From positions 1 through 16,549 of the forward strand of contig CAZOJY010000083.1 in the NCBI GenBank assembly GCA_964580235.1: a stretch of 16,549 nucleotides of DNA, given 5' to 3'. Shown piece by piece: positions 1-7,047 of this stretch. The notes under the pieces are model-generated. The model worked only from the letters and a program-made list of their open reading frames with translations. It made no database searches and was not told the origin of the DNA. Positions within the stretch are counted from its first letter, which is position 1. Every line of letters begins with the position of its first letter. Origin of the DNA: G020348385 sp964580235. GTDB taxonomy: Bacteria; Acidobacteriota; Aminicenantia; Aminicenantales; Aminicenantaceae. The translations under genes and the position numbers were made by a program.

Positions 1-20
1 CGCACATGAATAATTCAGGG

Positions 21-52
21 TAACCTAGATAATTTATGAATTATCCAGGTTA
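21..52. repeat. Inverted repeat with 14-bp arms
   Basis: Arms at 21-34 (TAACCTAGATAATT) and 39-52 (AATTATCCAGGTTA) are inverted copies with one mismatch around a 4-nt loop. A diverged version of the same word (GAATAATTCAGGGTAAC) lies just upstream at 8-24, so the motif is reiterated. This could be the end of an insertion sequence or MITE, or a remnant of one. There is no T-tract, so a terminator is unlikely. Confidence 0.55.
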
Positions 53-83
53 ATTATTATTTAATAATAATAGCATTATTATT
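53..83. repeat. AT-only palindromic stretch
   Basis: The nine-base word ATTATTATT and its complement AATAATAAT alternate: 53-61, 63-71 (inverted), 75-83 (direct). The middle copy can pair with either neighbour, giving two mutually exclusive hairpins. It is contiguous with the inverted repeat at 21-52 and probably belongs to the same element. Function unknown. Confidence 0.45.
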
Positions 84-176
84 CACCAGATTCAATAAAC
101 CTTTTTCTCGCGGTGCTCGGGCAGGCTACTGCCGGTGGGTGGGTGTGGTAGACACAATTTAGCAAATTTTCGATAT

Positions 177-230
177 GAAATCATGGGACACGTTACCAAT
201 TTAAGAAAATTAGTACATGTCCCTGATTTC
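177..230. repeat. REP-like imperfect palindrome
   Basis: Positions 177-202 pair with 207-230: about 22 base pairs, two mismatches (at 191 and 197) and two single-base bulges (at 184 and 194) around the 4-nt loop 203-206. The core words GGGACACGTTAC and GTACATGTCCC resemble, from memory, palindromes found with REP-associated (Y1, IS200-like) transposases in environmental bacteria. No Y1 transposase gene is present, so this would be a non-autonomous copy mobilised in trans. The mismatches and bulges within the stem are typical of REP units. Confidence 0.55.
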
Positions 231-269
231 ATTTGTAGCCATCCCCCGAAGTCCATCATCTTCCTGGGA
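215..269 (+). repeat. 55-bp direct repeat, left copy
   Basis: This is identical base for base to 16495-16549. The left copy starts inside the right arm of the palindrome at 177-230 and runs into otherwise unremarkable sequence. Upstream the two copies diverge at once (GT here, CG at the right). Downstream cannot be compared because the right copy ends with the window. Confidence 0.9.
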
Positions 270-380
270 AGCATTAATTCTATTCAGAGGTGTTTTGGTT
301 GTCAAGAAAATAAATCAAATCAATGTTGTCCTGTGAAATCATGGGAAGAGTAAATCGTAAGGGGCAATAAGGAAAAATGC

Positions 381-746
381 CTAACCTGTCATCAGTCTAA
401 TCCATTCTTTAAAAAACACATCTGTAGTTTCACAGGTGTCATTGTTTTTTGCCAGAATGCCTTTTTTTATTAATAGAGAAACAGAAGTCTGCAGTGTGGA
501 ATAAGGCTTAATGCCGCTTGCAGATGCAAAATCCTGAGAAAATATTCTTTTATCCCTGATATTCACAATATCACTAAGGAAATCTCTTTGATTGATGGTT
601 AAATCGTCCCATAAAGTTATATAATAAGGTGCCTGTTCATTAACGATTTTCTTCAGACAGGTCTCAACATCTTTGATATTAATTTCTTCACTTTCTCTGT
701 GCCTATCCCAGAGTTTATGACATAAAAACTGAGCATTATACGGCGG
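381..746 (-). pseudogene. AAA ATPase C-terminal remnant, 5'-truncated
   Basis: The minus strand is open from a stop at 747-749 to the TAG at 381-383 and encodes about 121 residues with no plausible start. The reading resembles the C-terminal part of prokaryotic P-loop ATPases of the COG1672/PF01637 type: a segment like HPYxxQxLCHxLW (here PPYNAQFLCHKLWD), then a helical stretch ending WDDLT, then a winged-helix-like tail with KKGILAK and DVFFKEWIRL. The P-loop, Walker B and sensor portions are missing, cut at about 744 where the next remnant begins. A GTG at 564-566 could start a 61-residue peptide, but it falls inside the conserved region and is probably only valine. These ATPases are often toxin- or mobile-element-associated accessory genes. 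I regard it as dead. Confidence 0.65.
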
Positions 747-1564
747 TCATTCGATGACGTATTATCCCAATGGAGATCCGATGGGCCTGATGACCTGAAT
801 ACCGCGGCCACATTGCAGCCATTCCATGACATCCTGGATGTCAGCGATCTTGAAATACCAAGGACTGGCCTGGCTTATTTGCCTCCACAGGGATCCCAAA
901 CCACACCAAAGCTGTACTTTTGCTGGGGGTATCATATGCAGGAGGGGCCTCCTGACCTAACACACGGCTGGTGTGAGCTGGATCTATCTCTTCCTCTCAT
1001 ACAGAGAGGATGGTATCTTGCGGGCTTGGCCACACATATTCAGAACATAAGCACAAATGACTATATGTGCGACATTCCTTCAGAATAGGCAGAGGCAAAT
1101 GCTCAAGGAAGGCGGTTGGCAACAAGGCGATTTCGAGACGGCGGCTGGTTGGGTCAGGGCTTCAGAATACACCTCTAATTCTCTATTCCTCGACTTATGC
1201 TTATGGTGCGGAAAATCACACCTTGGATAATTACCACCATTCCGACGAATGGTCAGGCACTGCATGGCCCACTGCATGAAAAAAATCCGCAGTCATATTT
1301 GTGGGAACAAAAGGTTTCGGAGATTGCTGGTATAGAAATCCAGAAGGTCCGTGTCTGGATTGTGAGGACAGAGGCTGGTGGAGCGATGAATTTAGGGCCC
1401 AAAAATCCCATGTGAATGCCGCATGTTTCAACAGGAAGGATGGATTGTTGTACATATTCGAAAACAGGGCGGATGGAGACAAACCGATAATTCATGTTTG
1501 GGAGGTGATTTCCGGCTCTGATTCAAACCCTCACAAAAAAAAGAAAAGCACTATCCGAAGATAA
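742..1564 (+). pseudogene. Decayed gene of an uncharacterised Trp/Gly-rich family
   Basis: One protein-like signal runs through three frames. Frame of 742 gives RGHSMTYYPNGDP. After a 1-base shift at about 781-786 comes DDLNTAATLQ, then FCWGYHMQEG, HGWCELDLS and TNDYMCDIP. An in-frame TAG at 1086-1088 sits where Trp is expected and is followed by AEANAQGRRLATRRFRDGG. After a second shift near 1160-1180 come YHHSDEWSGTAWPTA, a TGA at 1277-1279, then FVGTKGFGDCWY, LDCEDRGWW, a probable internal deletion near 1410, and finally DGLLYIFE and DKPIIHVWEV. I recall intact relatives as hypothetical proteins of several hundred residues in environmental bacteria. Function is unknown. At least two frameshifts, two nonsense codons and one deletion show it is not expressed intact. 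It starts exactly where the ATPase remnant is cut. Confidence 0.65.
1535..1564 (-). terminator. Possible Rho-independent terminator after the minus-strand operon
   Basis: Read on the minus strand, TTATC-TTCG-GATAG (1564 down to 1551) forms a 5-bp stem, one G-T pair included, closed by a UUCG tetraloop. It is followed by TGC and an almost pure T-tract (about 1546 to 1535). It lies 57 nt past the TAG of the last operon gene (GT4 at 1621). The stem is short and AU-rich, so the call is tentative; loop type, T-tract and position favour it. Confidence 0.45.
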
Positions 1565-1620
1565 GGCACGACGATGAGTCTCAACAAGACGTGCGGTGCA
1601 GAATTTTTTGATATGATGTC

Positions 1621-2745
1621 CTACAACATTTCTTGGTAAACCTTTACAGATCTCTCTGCAACTTCACGCCATTTAGGCCTCTTTTTTATGGTCCGATACG
1701 CGTTTTTCCCCATTTTTTTGGCCAGCTCCGGGTGTCTTATCAGTGATTGGAGCTTCCTGGTCAGATCGGCAGCATCTTGAGAGTCGAAGAGCAATCCGTC
1801 AAATCCAGAATGGATAGCTTCCCGGTGAGGAGAAATGTCGCTTGCTAAACAGCAGATTCCATAGCTTTTCGCTTCCAGAATAACAATGGGAAATCCCTCG
1901 AGATGAGACGGGAGAGTGAATATCAAAGCGTTGCCGAGCAGCTCCTCTTTTTCGACTCCGTTGACATAACCTGTGAAGATAATTCTCGGATTGCTGCCGC
2001 TCATCTCCTTAAGTTTTTTGACATAGTCTGGCGTATAGCTTGATCCGCCTGCAATCACCAGGCCGATATTGTTAGTTCTTACCAACGCAGGGAACAAGTC
2101 TTGAAACGATGAGACGAGCCAATCGACTCGTTTTTCGGGTACAAGTCTCCCCATGAAAAGAATATAATCATCGCCTTTTAATCCAAATTTCTTTTTGATG
2201 AGATCAGGTGCTCTATGTTTAGGCAAATCTATCCCGTGAGGGATGTGGATTGTCTCTCTTTCGTACTTATCTTTGATGTGTTGCAGGAGATCTTGAGACA
2301 CGACGAAGGTCCTTTGGGGAATTTTAGCTGATATGAATTCTCCCCATTTCAGAAACATTTTGGCGATTCGACCCCACTTATTCGTCTTCCAATCTAATCT
2401 ATGAATTGTTGAAATGACATTTTTCCCGAATAAACGTGGAATAATAGAGAAGAAAGAAGGACCTATGCCATGGTAGTGGATGATATCGTACATTCTGAAC
2501 AGGCTATCGATAGAACAAAGGAAGCTGTGAATCGAAGCATCCAGGTGTTTCCTTTTGATCGTGGGCAAATGCCGCAGCCTGACGCCTTCATAGCTTGTCA
2601 TGTCTTTATCCGTATACCAGTTCCTGACATAGACGGTAACATCATGGCCCAATCCCGCAAGCTCTTTGCTCAACCGGTCCACGTGGTATTCCACCCCGCC
2701 AAAAGTAACGGGAATACCTTTTTGGCCGATGAATGCAATTCTCAT
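1621..2745 (-). CDS. GT4 family glycosyltransferase (GT-B fold)
   Basis: Predicted cytoplasmic or membrane-associated glycosyltransferase transferring a sugar from a nucleotide donor during envelope glycan assembly. The N-terminal MRIAFIGQKGIP...FGGVEYHV is typical of GT4 enzymes with a DUF1972-like acceptor domain, some of them rhamnosyltransferases. The C-terminal donor domain has GRLVPEKR (about residues 199-206) and the E-x7-E signature EGFPIVILE (about 273-281). Length 374 residues is normal. I chose ATG at 2743-2745 because it yields MRIAFIG, the usual first residues, and leaves a 4-nt gap to the upstream gene. A TTG at 2755-2757 would add four residues and overlap that gene by 8 nt. 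No Shine-Dalgarno is visible, so translation may depend on coupling. Last gene of the operon. Sugar specificity cannot be read. Confidence 0.88.
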   Translation of the reverse strand: MRIAFIGQKGIPVTFGGVEYHVDRLSKELAGLGHDVTVYVRNWYTDKDMTSYEGVRLRHLPTIKRKHLDASIHSFLCSIDSLFRMYDIIHYHGIGPSFFSIIPRLFGKNVISTIHRLDWKTNKWGRIAKMFLKWGEFISAKIPQRTFVVSQDLLQHIKDKYERETIHIPHGIDLPKHRAPDLIKKKFGLKGDDYILFMGRLVPEKRVDWLVSSFQDLFPALVRTNNIGLVIAGGSSYTPDYVKKLKEMSGSNPRIIFTGYVNGVEKEELLGNALIFTLPSHLEGFPIVILEAKSYGICCLASDISPHREAIHSGFDGLLFDSQDAADLTRKLQSLIRHPELAKKMGKNAYRTIKKRPKWREVAERSVKVYQEML

Positions 2746-2749
2746 TGTA

Positions 2750-3715
2750 TTAGCCAAAAACCGTTCTGAATTTATGCTTGAGCACCCAAAGAGTCGGTTT
2801 CAGAGGATGCTTTTTAATGGCCGGTGTTGCCGTTCCAATCATCCAGCAGTTTTTTGGGCAGGATTGAACTCTTTGACGGATGTCGTATGCTCTGTCCGAA
2901 CACCAAATTTCGTCAAAGGTGCTTTTGTGGAGGTTCCCCATGCTTTCACACCAGATCTCTTCCTCCATTCCGTTGCATGGTCTGATTTCTCCCAGGGGAT
3001 CCAGAAAAAAAAGATCCGTCCCGCTTCCACATGGAATGGCTCTTGGATTTCCCTGAATGCAGTTGATCAATCCATGGTTGAAATAGGCCCTGTACCAGTT
3101 TTTTAATTTCCATGATTTGAGGAATTCCTGAATAAGCTCCTCGAAACAGGCGATGACGTCCTCCTTTTTCGAGATTGTGTTATTTGACTTATGGAAGTAA
3201 TACGAGTTGTGAACGACAGCCGTGGCGAATTCGATTTTCAGGTATTTTGCAAGAAAAAAGAGCTCCAGCATGTCTTTCGCGTTTCTATCAGAGACAGTGA
3301 TACCGAAGCCGATATCACGCAGGCCGATTTTTTTTAATTCGAGCAGACTCCTGAGGCCGTGATCAAACCCATCTTTCATGCCTCGCAGCTCATCATTCGT
3401 TGCAGGAAGGCCTTCAATGCTAATCCTGATGCCAAGACCTTTTTTCTTTTTGGCCAGATCAATGATCTTGTCTGTAAAAAACCCATTTGTAGATATTACG
3501 AGACGTTTCGCTTTTTTTTGGAGGATAGAGATGATCTCTTCAAGATCGTCCCTTAGAAAAGGTTCGCCGCCTGTTACATTACAAAAGGAAAGCCGCGGGA
3601 GTTTTTCTAGAAGAGAAGGCTTGAATTCTTCTTCCTTCTTTGATGGGAATTTCCATGTATGGCACATTTGGCACTTGTTGCTGCATCGGTATGTCGTAAT
3701 AACGGCTGCTTCCAT
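2750..3715 (-). CDS. Radical SAM/SPASM-like enzyme, paralogue of the gene at 5202-6311
   Basis: Radical SAM enzymes use a [4Fe-4S] cluster to cleave S-adenosylmethionine and begin radical chemistry. The CxxxCxxC motif is at C11, C15 and C18 (CSNKCQMC), unusually close to the N-terminus, and GGEP at 49-52 contacts SAM. The C-terminal third has six cysteines (about C229, C247, C256, C272, C286, C290), spaced like a SPASM/twitch domain binding auxiliary Fe-S clusters; such domains occur in peptide-maturing enzymes and in some sugar dehydrogenases and epimerases. QMCHTWK matches QMCHIWK of the gene at 5202-6311, so the two are probably paralogues. The start is constrained: an in-frame TAG lies at 3731-3733 and the only ATG after it is at 3713-3715, giving a shorter N-terminus than the paralogue's 45 residues. 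No Shine-Dalgarno; a candidate promoter lies just upstream. Substrate unknown; a sugar or a lipid-linked intermediate is inferred from the cluster. Confidence 0.85.
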   Translation of the reverse strand: MEAAVITTYRCSNKCQMCHTWKFPSKKEEEFKPSLLEKLPRLSFCNVTGGEPFLRDDLEEIISILQKKAKRLVISTNGFFTDKIIDLAKKKKGLGIRISIEGLPATNDELRGMKDGFDHGLRSLLELKKIGLRDIGFGITVSDRNAKDMLELFFLAKYLKIEFATAVVHNSYYFHKSNNTISKKEDVIACFEELIQEFLKSWKLKNWYRAYFNHGLINCIQGNPRAIPCGSGTDLFFLDPLGEIRPCNGMEEEIWCESMGNLHKSTFDEIWCSDRAYDIRQRVQSCPKNCWMIGTATPAIKKHPLKPTLWVLKHKFRTVFG

Positions 3716-3729
3716 ATTATCTGTTCGTT

Positions 3730-3758
3730 TCTATAGCATACTGGCAGCTCTTTTTCAA
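3730..3758 (-). promoter_or_regulatory. Candidate internal sigma70-type promoter before the radical SAM gene
   Basis: Read on the minus strand: TTGAAA (3758-3753, 5 of 6 to consensus), a 17-nt spacer, then TATAGA (3735-3730, 4 of 6). It sits in the 172-nt gap between the CapK-like gene and the radical SAM gene, the widest gap in the operon. A 6-bp inverted repeat, AGCTCT and AGAGCT separated by 11 nt, brackets the -35 box and could be an operator. The implied transcript start is only about 7 nt before the ATG, so the message would be nearly leaderless. Confidence 0.4.
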
Positions 3759-3887
3759 TTTTAGAGCTTGCAAGGTGTCGTGCACCCGCTCGCAAGGAAA
3801 GCATTTCCGAATCCGTGATGACTGGGGCTTTTGGGGATGGTTGACGAGAAAGAGCTTTTGGCATTCGCATCTAAAGTGATTATTTTT

Positions 3888-5168
3888 TCAGAATCGCTTC
3901 ACCCTAGAAATAACAGCCCTCACTTTTCCCGACCGATCTGGAGGAATGCTATCGACGACTTTAATGTCTACCGAAAGTTCTTCTCTGATGTTCTCCTCGA
4001 TTCTTTCTTTTATTGAGGGAATTGTCCTGGACGAAAATTCTTTTGAAGGAACGACTAATACGGAAATATTCGTGGTGAAGTCTTGATGGACTCTCCATTG
4101 AGAAATTCCTTCGATAGGCTTCATAATGCCAAAAAAGAACATAGGAGACAGACGATTACCCGAGGGGAGAACCACAAATGAATCGGCTCTCCCTTCGATC
4201 ACTTTCATGAGCGGAAGTTCACGTCCGCAGGTCGACTGTTTATCACTCAGGGCTCCGATATCTCCAAGATCGTATCTAATGATTGGCATGGCATAGGAAT
4301 AAAGGTTTGTGATAATAACTCGGCCTCGATTTTCCCTTGGATTTGATTCTTGACTGTTTAAGAACTCGACAATAACGGTATCGATATTGATATGATATCC
4401 TTCACATTCTGGACATTCCCAGGCGATACAACCCCCTTCTGCTGATCCATACAGATCAACGAGTTTATTCTGAAATGTTGCAGATACCAATTCTCTGCAT
4501 TCTTGGTCGACAAAGTCTGAGACTCCGAAAATAAACCGGGGGGATGCGTGCGGGAGTTGGAATCTTTTAATGTGCTGAGCGAGCAGTTTTAAACTCCCTG
4601 AATAGCCGTACAGGATGTCCGGTTTGTACGAATTCAGGAGATCAAGCCATTCTTGTGGGGTGTCAAAAACAGAGATCGCTTGATTATTCCAAAGACCCAA
4701 GTAATTGTACCAGTTTTTCGTTTTAGAAATATTGTGAGGGCCTGTGATTTCCATTCTTCTATGCCACGGTTTGACGCTGTGAGCCAGTAACGGCCGGATC
4801 CAATTCATGTTGAGACGGGAAAAATCATCCTTCGTATAAAAAAGTTGAAGAGGATTCCCAGAAGATCCACTTGTCGAAATTTTGTTCAATTTCGACCTCC
4901 GGTACCATTGTGAGGTCATCTTATCCACCGGGGCTTCCTGAATATCTTTTTTTGTCGATACCGGAATTTTCGACAAATCTTCAGTCTGACGAATATCATC
5001 CGGTTTGAGATGGCAGGAGTCAAAAAGGTCTCGATAATAAGGAACATGAACATAAGCGTGATCGATGAGTTTCCTGAGGTTGTTGTTCTGCATCTTCCCC
5101 AGGGCGTGGTATGATTTCCACTGGTTTTTGAGCATACTGTGCAGAAACTTGATTTGGGCTGCAATCAT
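3888..5168 (-). CDS. PaaK/CapK-like adenylate-forming enzyme
   Basis: Member of the ANL superfamily, in the phenylacetate-CoA ligase (PaaK)/CapK branch often found in capsule and exopolysaccharide clusters. It would activate a carboxylic acid with ATP to an acyl-adenylate, then pass the acyl group to CoA or an acceptor. Visible motifs: P-loop TSGSSGNP (99-106), YGSAEGG (240-246, adenine/substrate binding), YDLGD (299-303, ribose binding), GRADS (326-330, hinge) and a C-terminal PDRSGKVR loop in place of the usual lysine-bearing segment. ECPECEGYH (251-259), with C314 further on, could bind a structural zinc ion as in some PaaK relatives (inference). Length 426 is normal. ATG at 5166-5168, no Shine-Dalgarno, 33 nt after the preceding radical SAM gene. 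Flanked on both sides by paralogous radical SAM genes, suggesting joint tailoring. Acyl substrate unknown. Confidence 0.87.
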   Translation of the reverse strand: MIAAQIKFLHSMLKNQWKSYHALGKMQNNNLRKLIDHAYVHVPYYRDLFDSCHLKPDDIRQTEDLSKIPVSTKKDIQEAPVDKMTSQWYRRSKLNKISTSGSSGNPLQLFYTKDDFSRLNMNWIRPLLAHSVKPWHRRMEITGPHNISKTKNWYNYLGLWNNQAISVFDTPQEWLDLLNSYKPDILYGYSGSLKLLAQHIKRFQLPHASPRFIFGVSDFVDQECRELVSATFQNKLVDLYGSAEGGCIAWECPECEGYHINIDTVIVEFLNSQESNPRENRGRVIITNLYSYAMPIIRYDLGDIGALSDKQSTCGRELPLMKVIEGRADSFVVLPSGNRLSPMFFFGIMKPIEGISQWRVHQDFTTNISVLVVPSKEFSSRTIPSIKERIEENIREELSVDIKVVDSIPPDRSGKVRAVISRVKRF

Positions 5169-5183
5169 TGAAAATTATGACTT

Positions 5184-5200
5184 ACATTTTGGCAAAATGT
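5184..5200. promoter_or_regulatory. Perfect 8-bp palindrome in a short intergenic gap
   Basis: ACATTTTG-G-CAAAATGT, arms 5184-5191 and 5193-5200 with one central base, fills half of the 33-nt gap between the stop of one radical SAM gene and the ATG of the CapK-like gene. A one-base loop is too tight for a full RNA hairpin, so a dimeric-regulator operator or a smaller 3'-end/processing hairpin is more likely. No T-tract follows on the minus strand. Confidence 0.35.
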
Positions 5201-5201
5201 G

Positions 5202-6311
5202 TTACCTTTTAACCAGAAATTTCAGGTATTTAAACAGGTCTTTTTCAAGTTCAATCCTGTTGAATGTATTGGGAGGACAAGTTTTGCACTTTTTCCCGTA
5301 CAATTCTTTTTTTTGGTAATGAATATTCTTTTTATTGAAGTACACGGCCTTTGGTTGTTGATTAAGGCAATTTCCTATGGACTCACTGTATTTACAATAG
5401 AAAAGAGCTCCATTTGATCCTAAGATGATTCCTCCCATAGCATAATGACAGGAGATTTTCCGCTCTCTTTTGAACTCAATCATATCGGCTAACTGTTGAT
5501 ATCGATAGGCATGATGATTGAACAAAGATTTGTTTTGAGAAAGCGATCTTAGGAATTTCAGCAAATCTTCTTTCTTGTCTGTCAATGTGTCTCTCAAGAC
5601 TTTAGTGTCCAAATTGTTAAATCGCTCTCTCACTTCCCCCAAAGTGAAATTGATCGGGATTTCTTCTGTTTCACTCCATTCCAGCATTTCAGAGAGATGA
5701 TTCAAATTTAGATCTGTGATGACGCAATTAACGCCCAAATAAAACGGCAATTCATCTTGCATCTTTTTTAGTGACCGGAGGGTCTCTATGACCTTAGGAT
5801 AGACGTTCGGTATGCCTACAATTGTATCGTAATCTTTTCCAACATCATGCAGAGATATGCTCACTGAAAAACGTATATTGCTGTTCCGGCATGTTTGGCC
5901 AATCTGTTCGACATTGGCCAGTGCACGATGGACGGGCAGTCCATTCGAATTCAGCGTGATTGTTCTAAGGCGTGGGAACTTATTGATAAAAAGCTTGACA
6001 ACTTCTGGCAGATCCTGCCGCAGGTTGGGTTCCCCCCCATTGATGTTGATATATTCGAGTTTGGAAAATAGGGGGTCTGAGAAAATATCTCTCAGTTCTC
6101 CTAGGGTCAATTCTGCATTTGAATCTTGTTCTGTCCCTATCTTCCATATGTGGCACATTTGACAGCGCATATTGCATTTGTAAGTGACATAAATGCACAT
6201 GGCCCTGGGTAACCGAGGTTTCGATCTCCGTGGGCCTATGTTATATTTTATGAAGTTTGCAACGATTTTGTGAGGAGGGGACACAGTCCTGCGCGATGAA
6301 AGCTTGCTCAT
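5202..6311 (-). CDS. Radical SAM enzyme with C-terminal Cys cluster
   Basis: The radical SAM cluster motif is at C46, C50 and C53 (CNMRCQMC); NGGEP at 91-95 is the SAM-contacting motif. A 45-residue basic N-terminal extension precedes it. The C-terminal region has C288, C306, C315, then C342 and C345 in KKCKTCPP, a SPASM/twitch-like arrangement for one or more auxiliary Fe-S clusters. Length 369 is usual for this class. Known relatives mature peptides or oxidise/epimerise sugars and aminoglycosides; family membership alone does not decide. The similarity of its QMCHIWK to QMCHTWK in the gene at 2750-3715 suggests duplication within the locus. ATG at 6309-6311, 13 nt after the GT2 gene, no Shine-Dalgarno. 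Likely acts in the cytoplasm on a glycan intermediate (inference). Confidence 0.87.
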   Translation of the reverse strand: MSKLSSRRTVSPPHKIVANFIKYNIGPRRSKPRLPRAMCIYVTYKCNMRCQMCHIWKIGTEQDSNAELTLGELRDIFSDPLFSKLEYININGGEPNLRQDLPEVVKLFINKFPRLRTITLNSNGLPVHRALANVEQIGQTCRNSNIRFSVSISLHDVGKDYDTIVGIPNVYPKVIETLRSLKKMQDELPFYLGVNCVITDLNLNHLSEMLEWSETEEIPINFTLGEVRERFNNLDTKVLRDTLTDKKEDLLKFLRSLSQNKSLFNHHAYRYQQLADMIEFKRERKISCHYAMGGIILGSNGALFYCKYSESIGNCLNQQPKAVYFNKKNIHYQKKELYGKKCKTCPPNTFNRIELEKDLFKYLKFLVKR

Positions 6312-6324
6312 ATTTTAGGACGCT

Positions 6325-7011
6325 TCATTTTTTAGATCGTGTCAAGGAAAAATATTCTTTAAAAAAATGGATGAGGAACACAAATCCTTGTCTGACTTTT
6401 AATTTTGAGATGCCTGATTTTCGGGCATACTCGTGACTTGCTATTTCAACCACCCGGTATTTCTTTTTGAGGCATTTTAACACCATCTCTTGTTCGATGG
6501 TAAATCCTTTGGATTTCAAGCCAAGATTGTGGAATACAGCTCTCTTGATGGCACGAAAACCGTTCTCGATATCTGACAGCTCTGTTTTCCACTTCTTGTT
6601 CACCAAAACAGCCAGAAAGTTGGTTCCAGTGTTGCGGATAAATTTATTGAATGTCCCATGAAGCTCATCGCTTCCCCCCAGTATGCGGGAACCGATGACT
6701 AAGTCGGCCTTGTCTTCCATGATGAGTTTTACCAATTTGGGAATATCGGAAGCTTCGTGTGATCCGTCGGCATCCATGAAGACAATGATGTCTTCTGTTG
6801 TCTCCGAAACTCCAACTTTCAACGCGTCCCCCTTGCTCTTTTTGTTATCGTGTACAAGCCTGATTCCCTTTTCCTTGACTACAGAAACCGTATCGTCAGT
6901 CGAGTGACCATCGACAACGAGAATGTTCTTGGTGATTTTTATCAAATTTTCGAGTATTTTTCCTATGTTACTCCCTTCATTTTTTGCAGGAATGATAACA
7001 CAATAGTCCAT
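6325..7011 (-). CDS. GT2 glycosyltransferase, DPM1-like polyprenyl-phosphate sugar synthase
   Basis: Single-domain GT-A enzyme of 228 residues, about the length of archaeal/bacterial DPM1-like proteins. It starts with the family hallmark VIIPAKNEGSNI, has VVDGHSTDDT (D34) in the nucleotide-binding part and FMDADGS (D80, D82) as the metal-binding DxD-like motif. No C-terminal membrane helices are evident. This family usually transfers a sugar from NDP-sugar to polyprenyl phosphate on the cytoplasmic face. The product would suit the adjacent PMT/ArnT-like gene (7048-8316), whose relatives use polyprenyl-phosphate sugars as donors on the outer face; a two-gene transfer module is therefore the best reading. 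ATG at 7009-7011; 36 nt from the upstream gene. Sugar unknown. Confidence 0.88.
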   Translation of the reverse strand: MDYCVIIPAKNEGSNIGKILENLIKITKNILVVDGHSTDDTVSVVKEKGIRLVHDNKKSKGDALKVGVSETTEDIIVFMDADGSHEASDIPKLVKLIMEDKADLVIGSRILGGSDELHGTFNKFIRNTGTNFLAVLVNKKWKTELSDIENGFRAIKRAVFHNLGLKSKGFTIEQEMVLKCLKKKYRVVEIASHEYARKSGISKLKVRQGFVFLIHFFKEYFSLTRSKK

Positions 7012-7047
7012 TTCAAGATTTCTCTTTCAGAATTCTCTTTTCTTGTT

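Larger units (their letters stand above)
1..380. other. Gene-free left end: repeats and palindromes
   Basis: I see no convincing gene here. The stretch consists of AT-rich inverted repeats (21-83), a small perfect hairpin (GGCAG, loop GCTA, CTGCC at 120-133), a REP-like imperfect palindrome (177-230), the left copy of a 55-bp direct repeat (215-269), and a 13-bp direct repeat TGAAATCATGGGA at 176-188 and 334-346. Short open frames on both strands cross these palindromes and show no family features. It reads as accumulated ends of mobile or repetitive elements. Confidence 0.6.

Noticed and set aside
135..353. Small plus-strand ORF ending in a four-cysteine tail (CFGCQENKSNQCCPV)
   Set aside because: It runs through the palindrome and the repeated sequence, has no ribosome-binding site, and the Cys tail alone matches no family I can name.
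2750..3106. Plus-strand ORFs opposite the GT4 and radical SAM genes
   Set aside because: They are antisense shadows of coding sequence with intact motifs on the minus strand.
3760..3800. Possible hairpin around CTTGCAAGG...CTCGCAAGG as a terminator
   Set aside because: Only about 5 bp pair and no T-tract follows on either strand.
3607..3870. Minus-strand ORF of 87 residues crossing the start of the radical SAM gene
   Set aside because: It is in a different frame from a clear family gene, has no domain features, and is best explained as a chance frame over the 172-nt gap.
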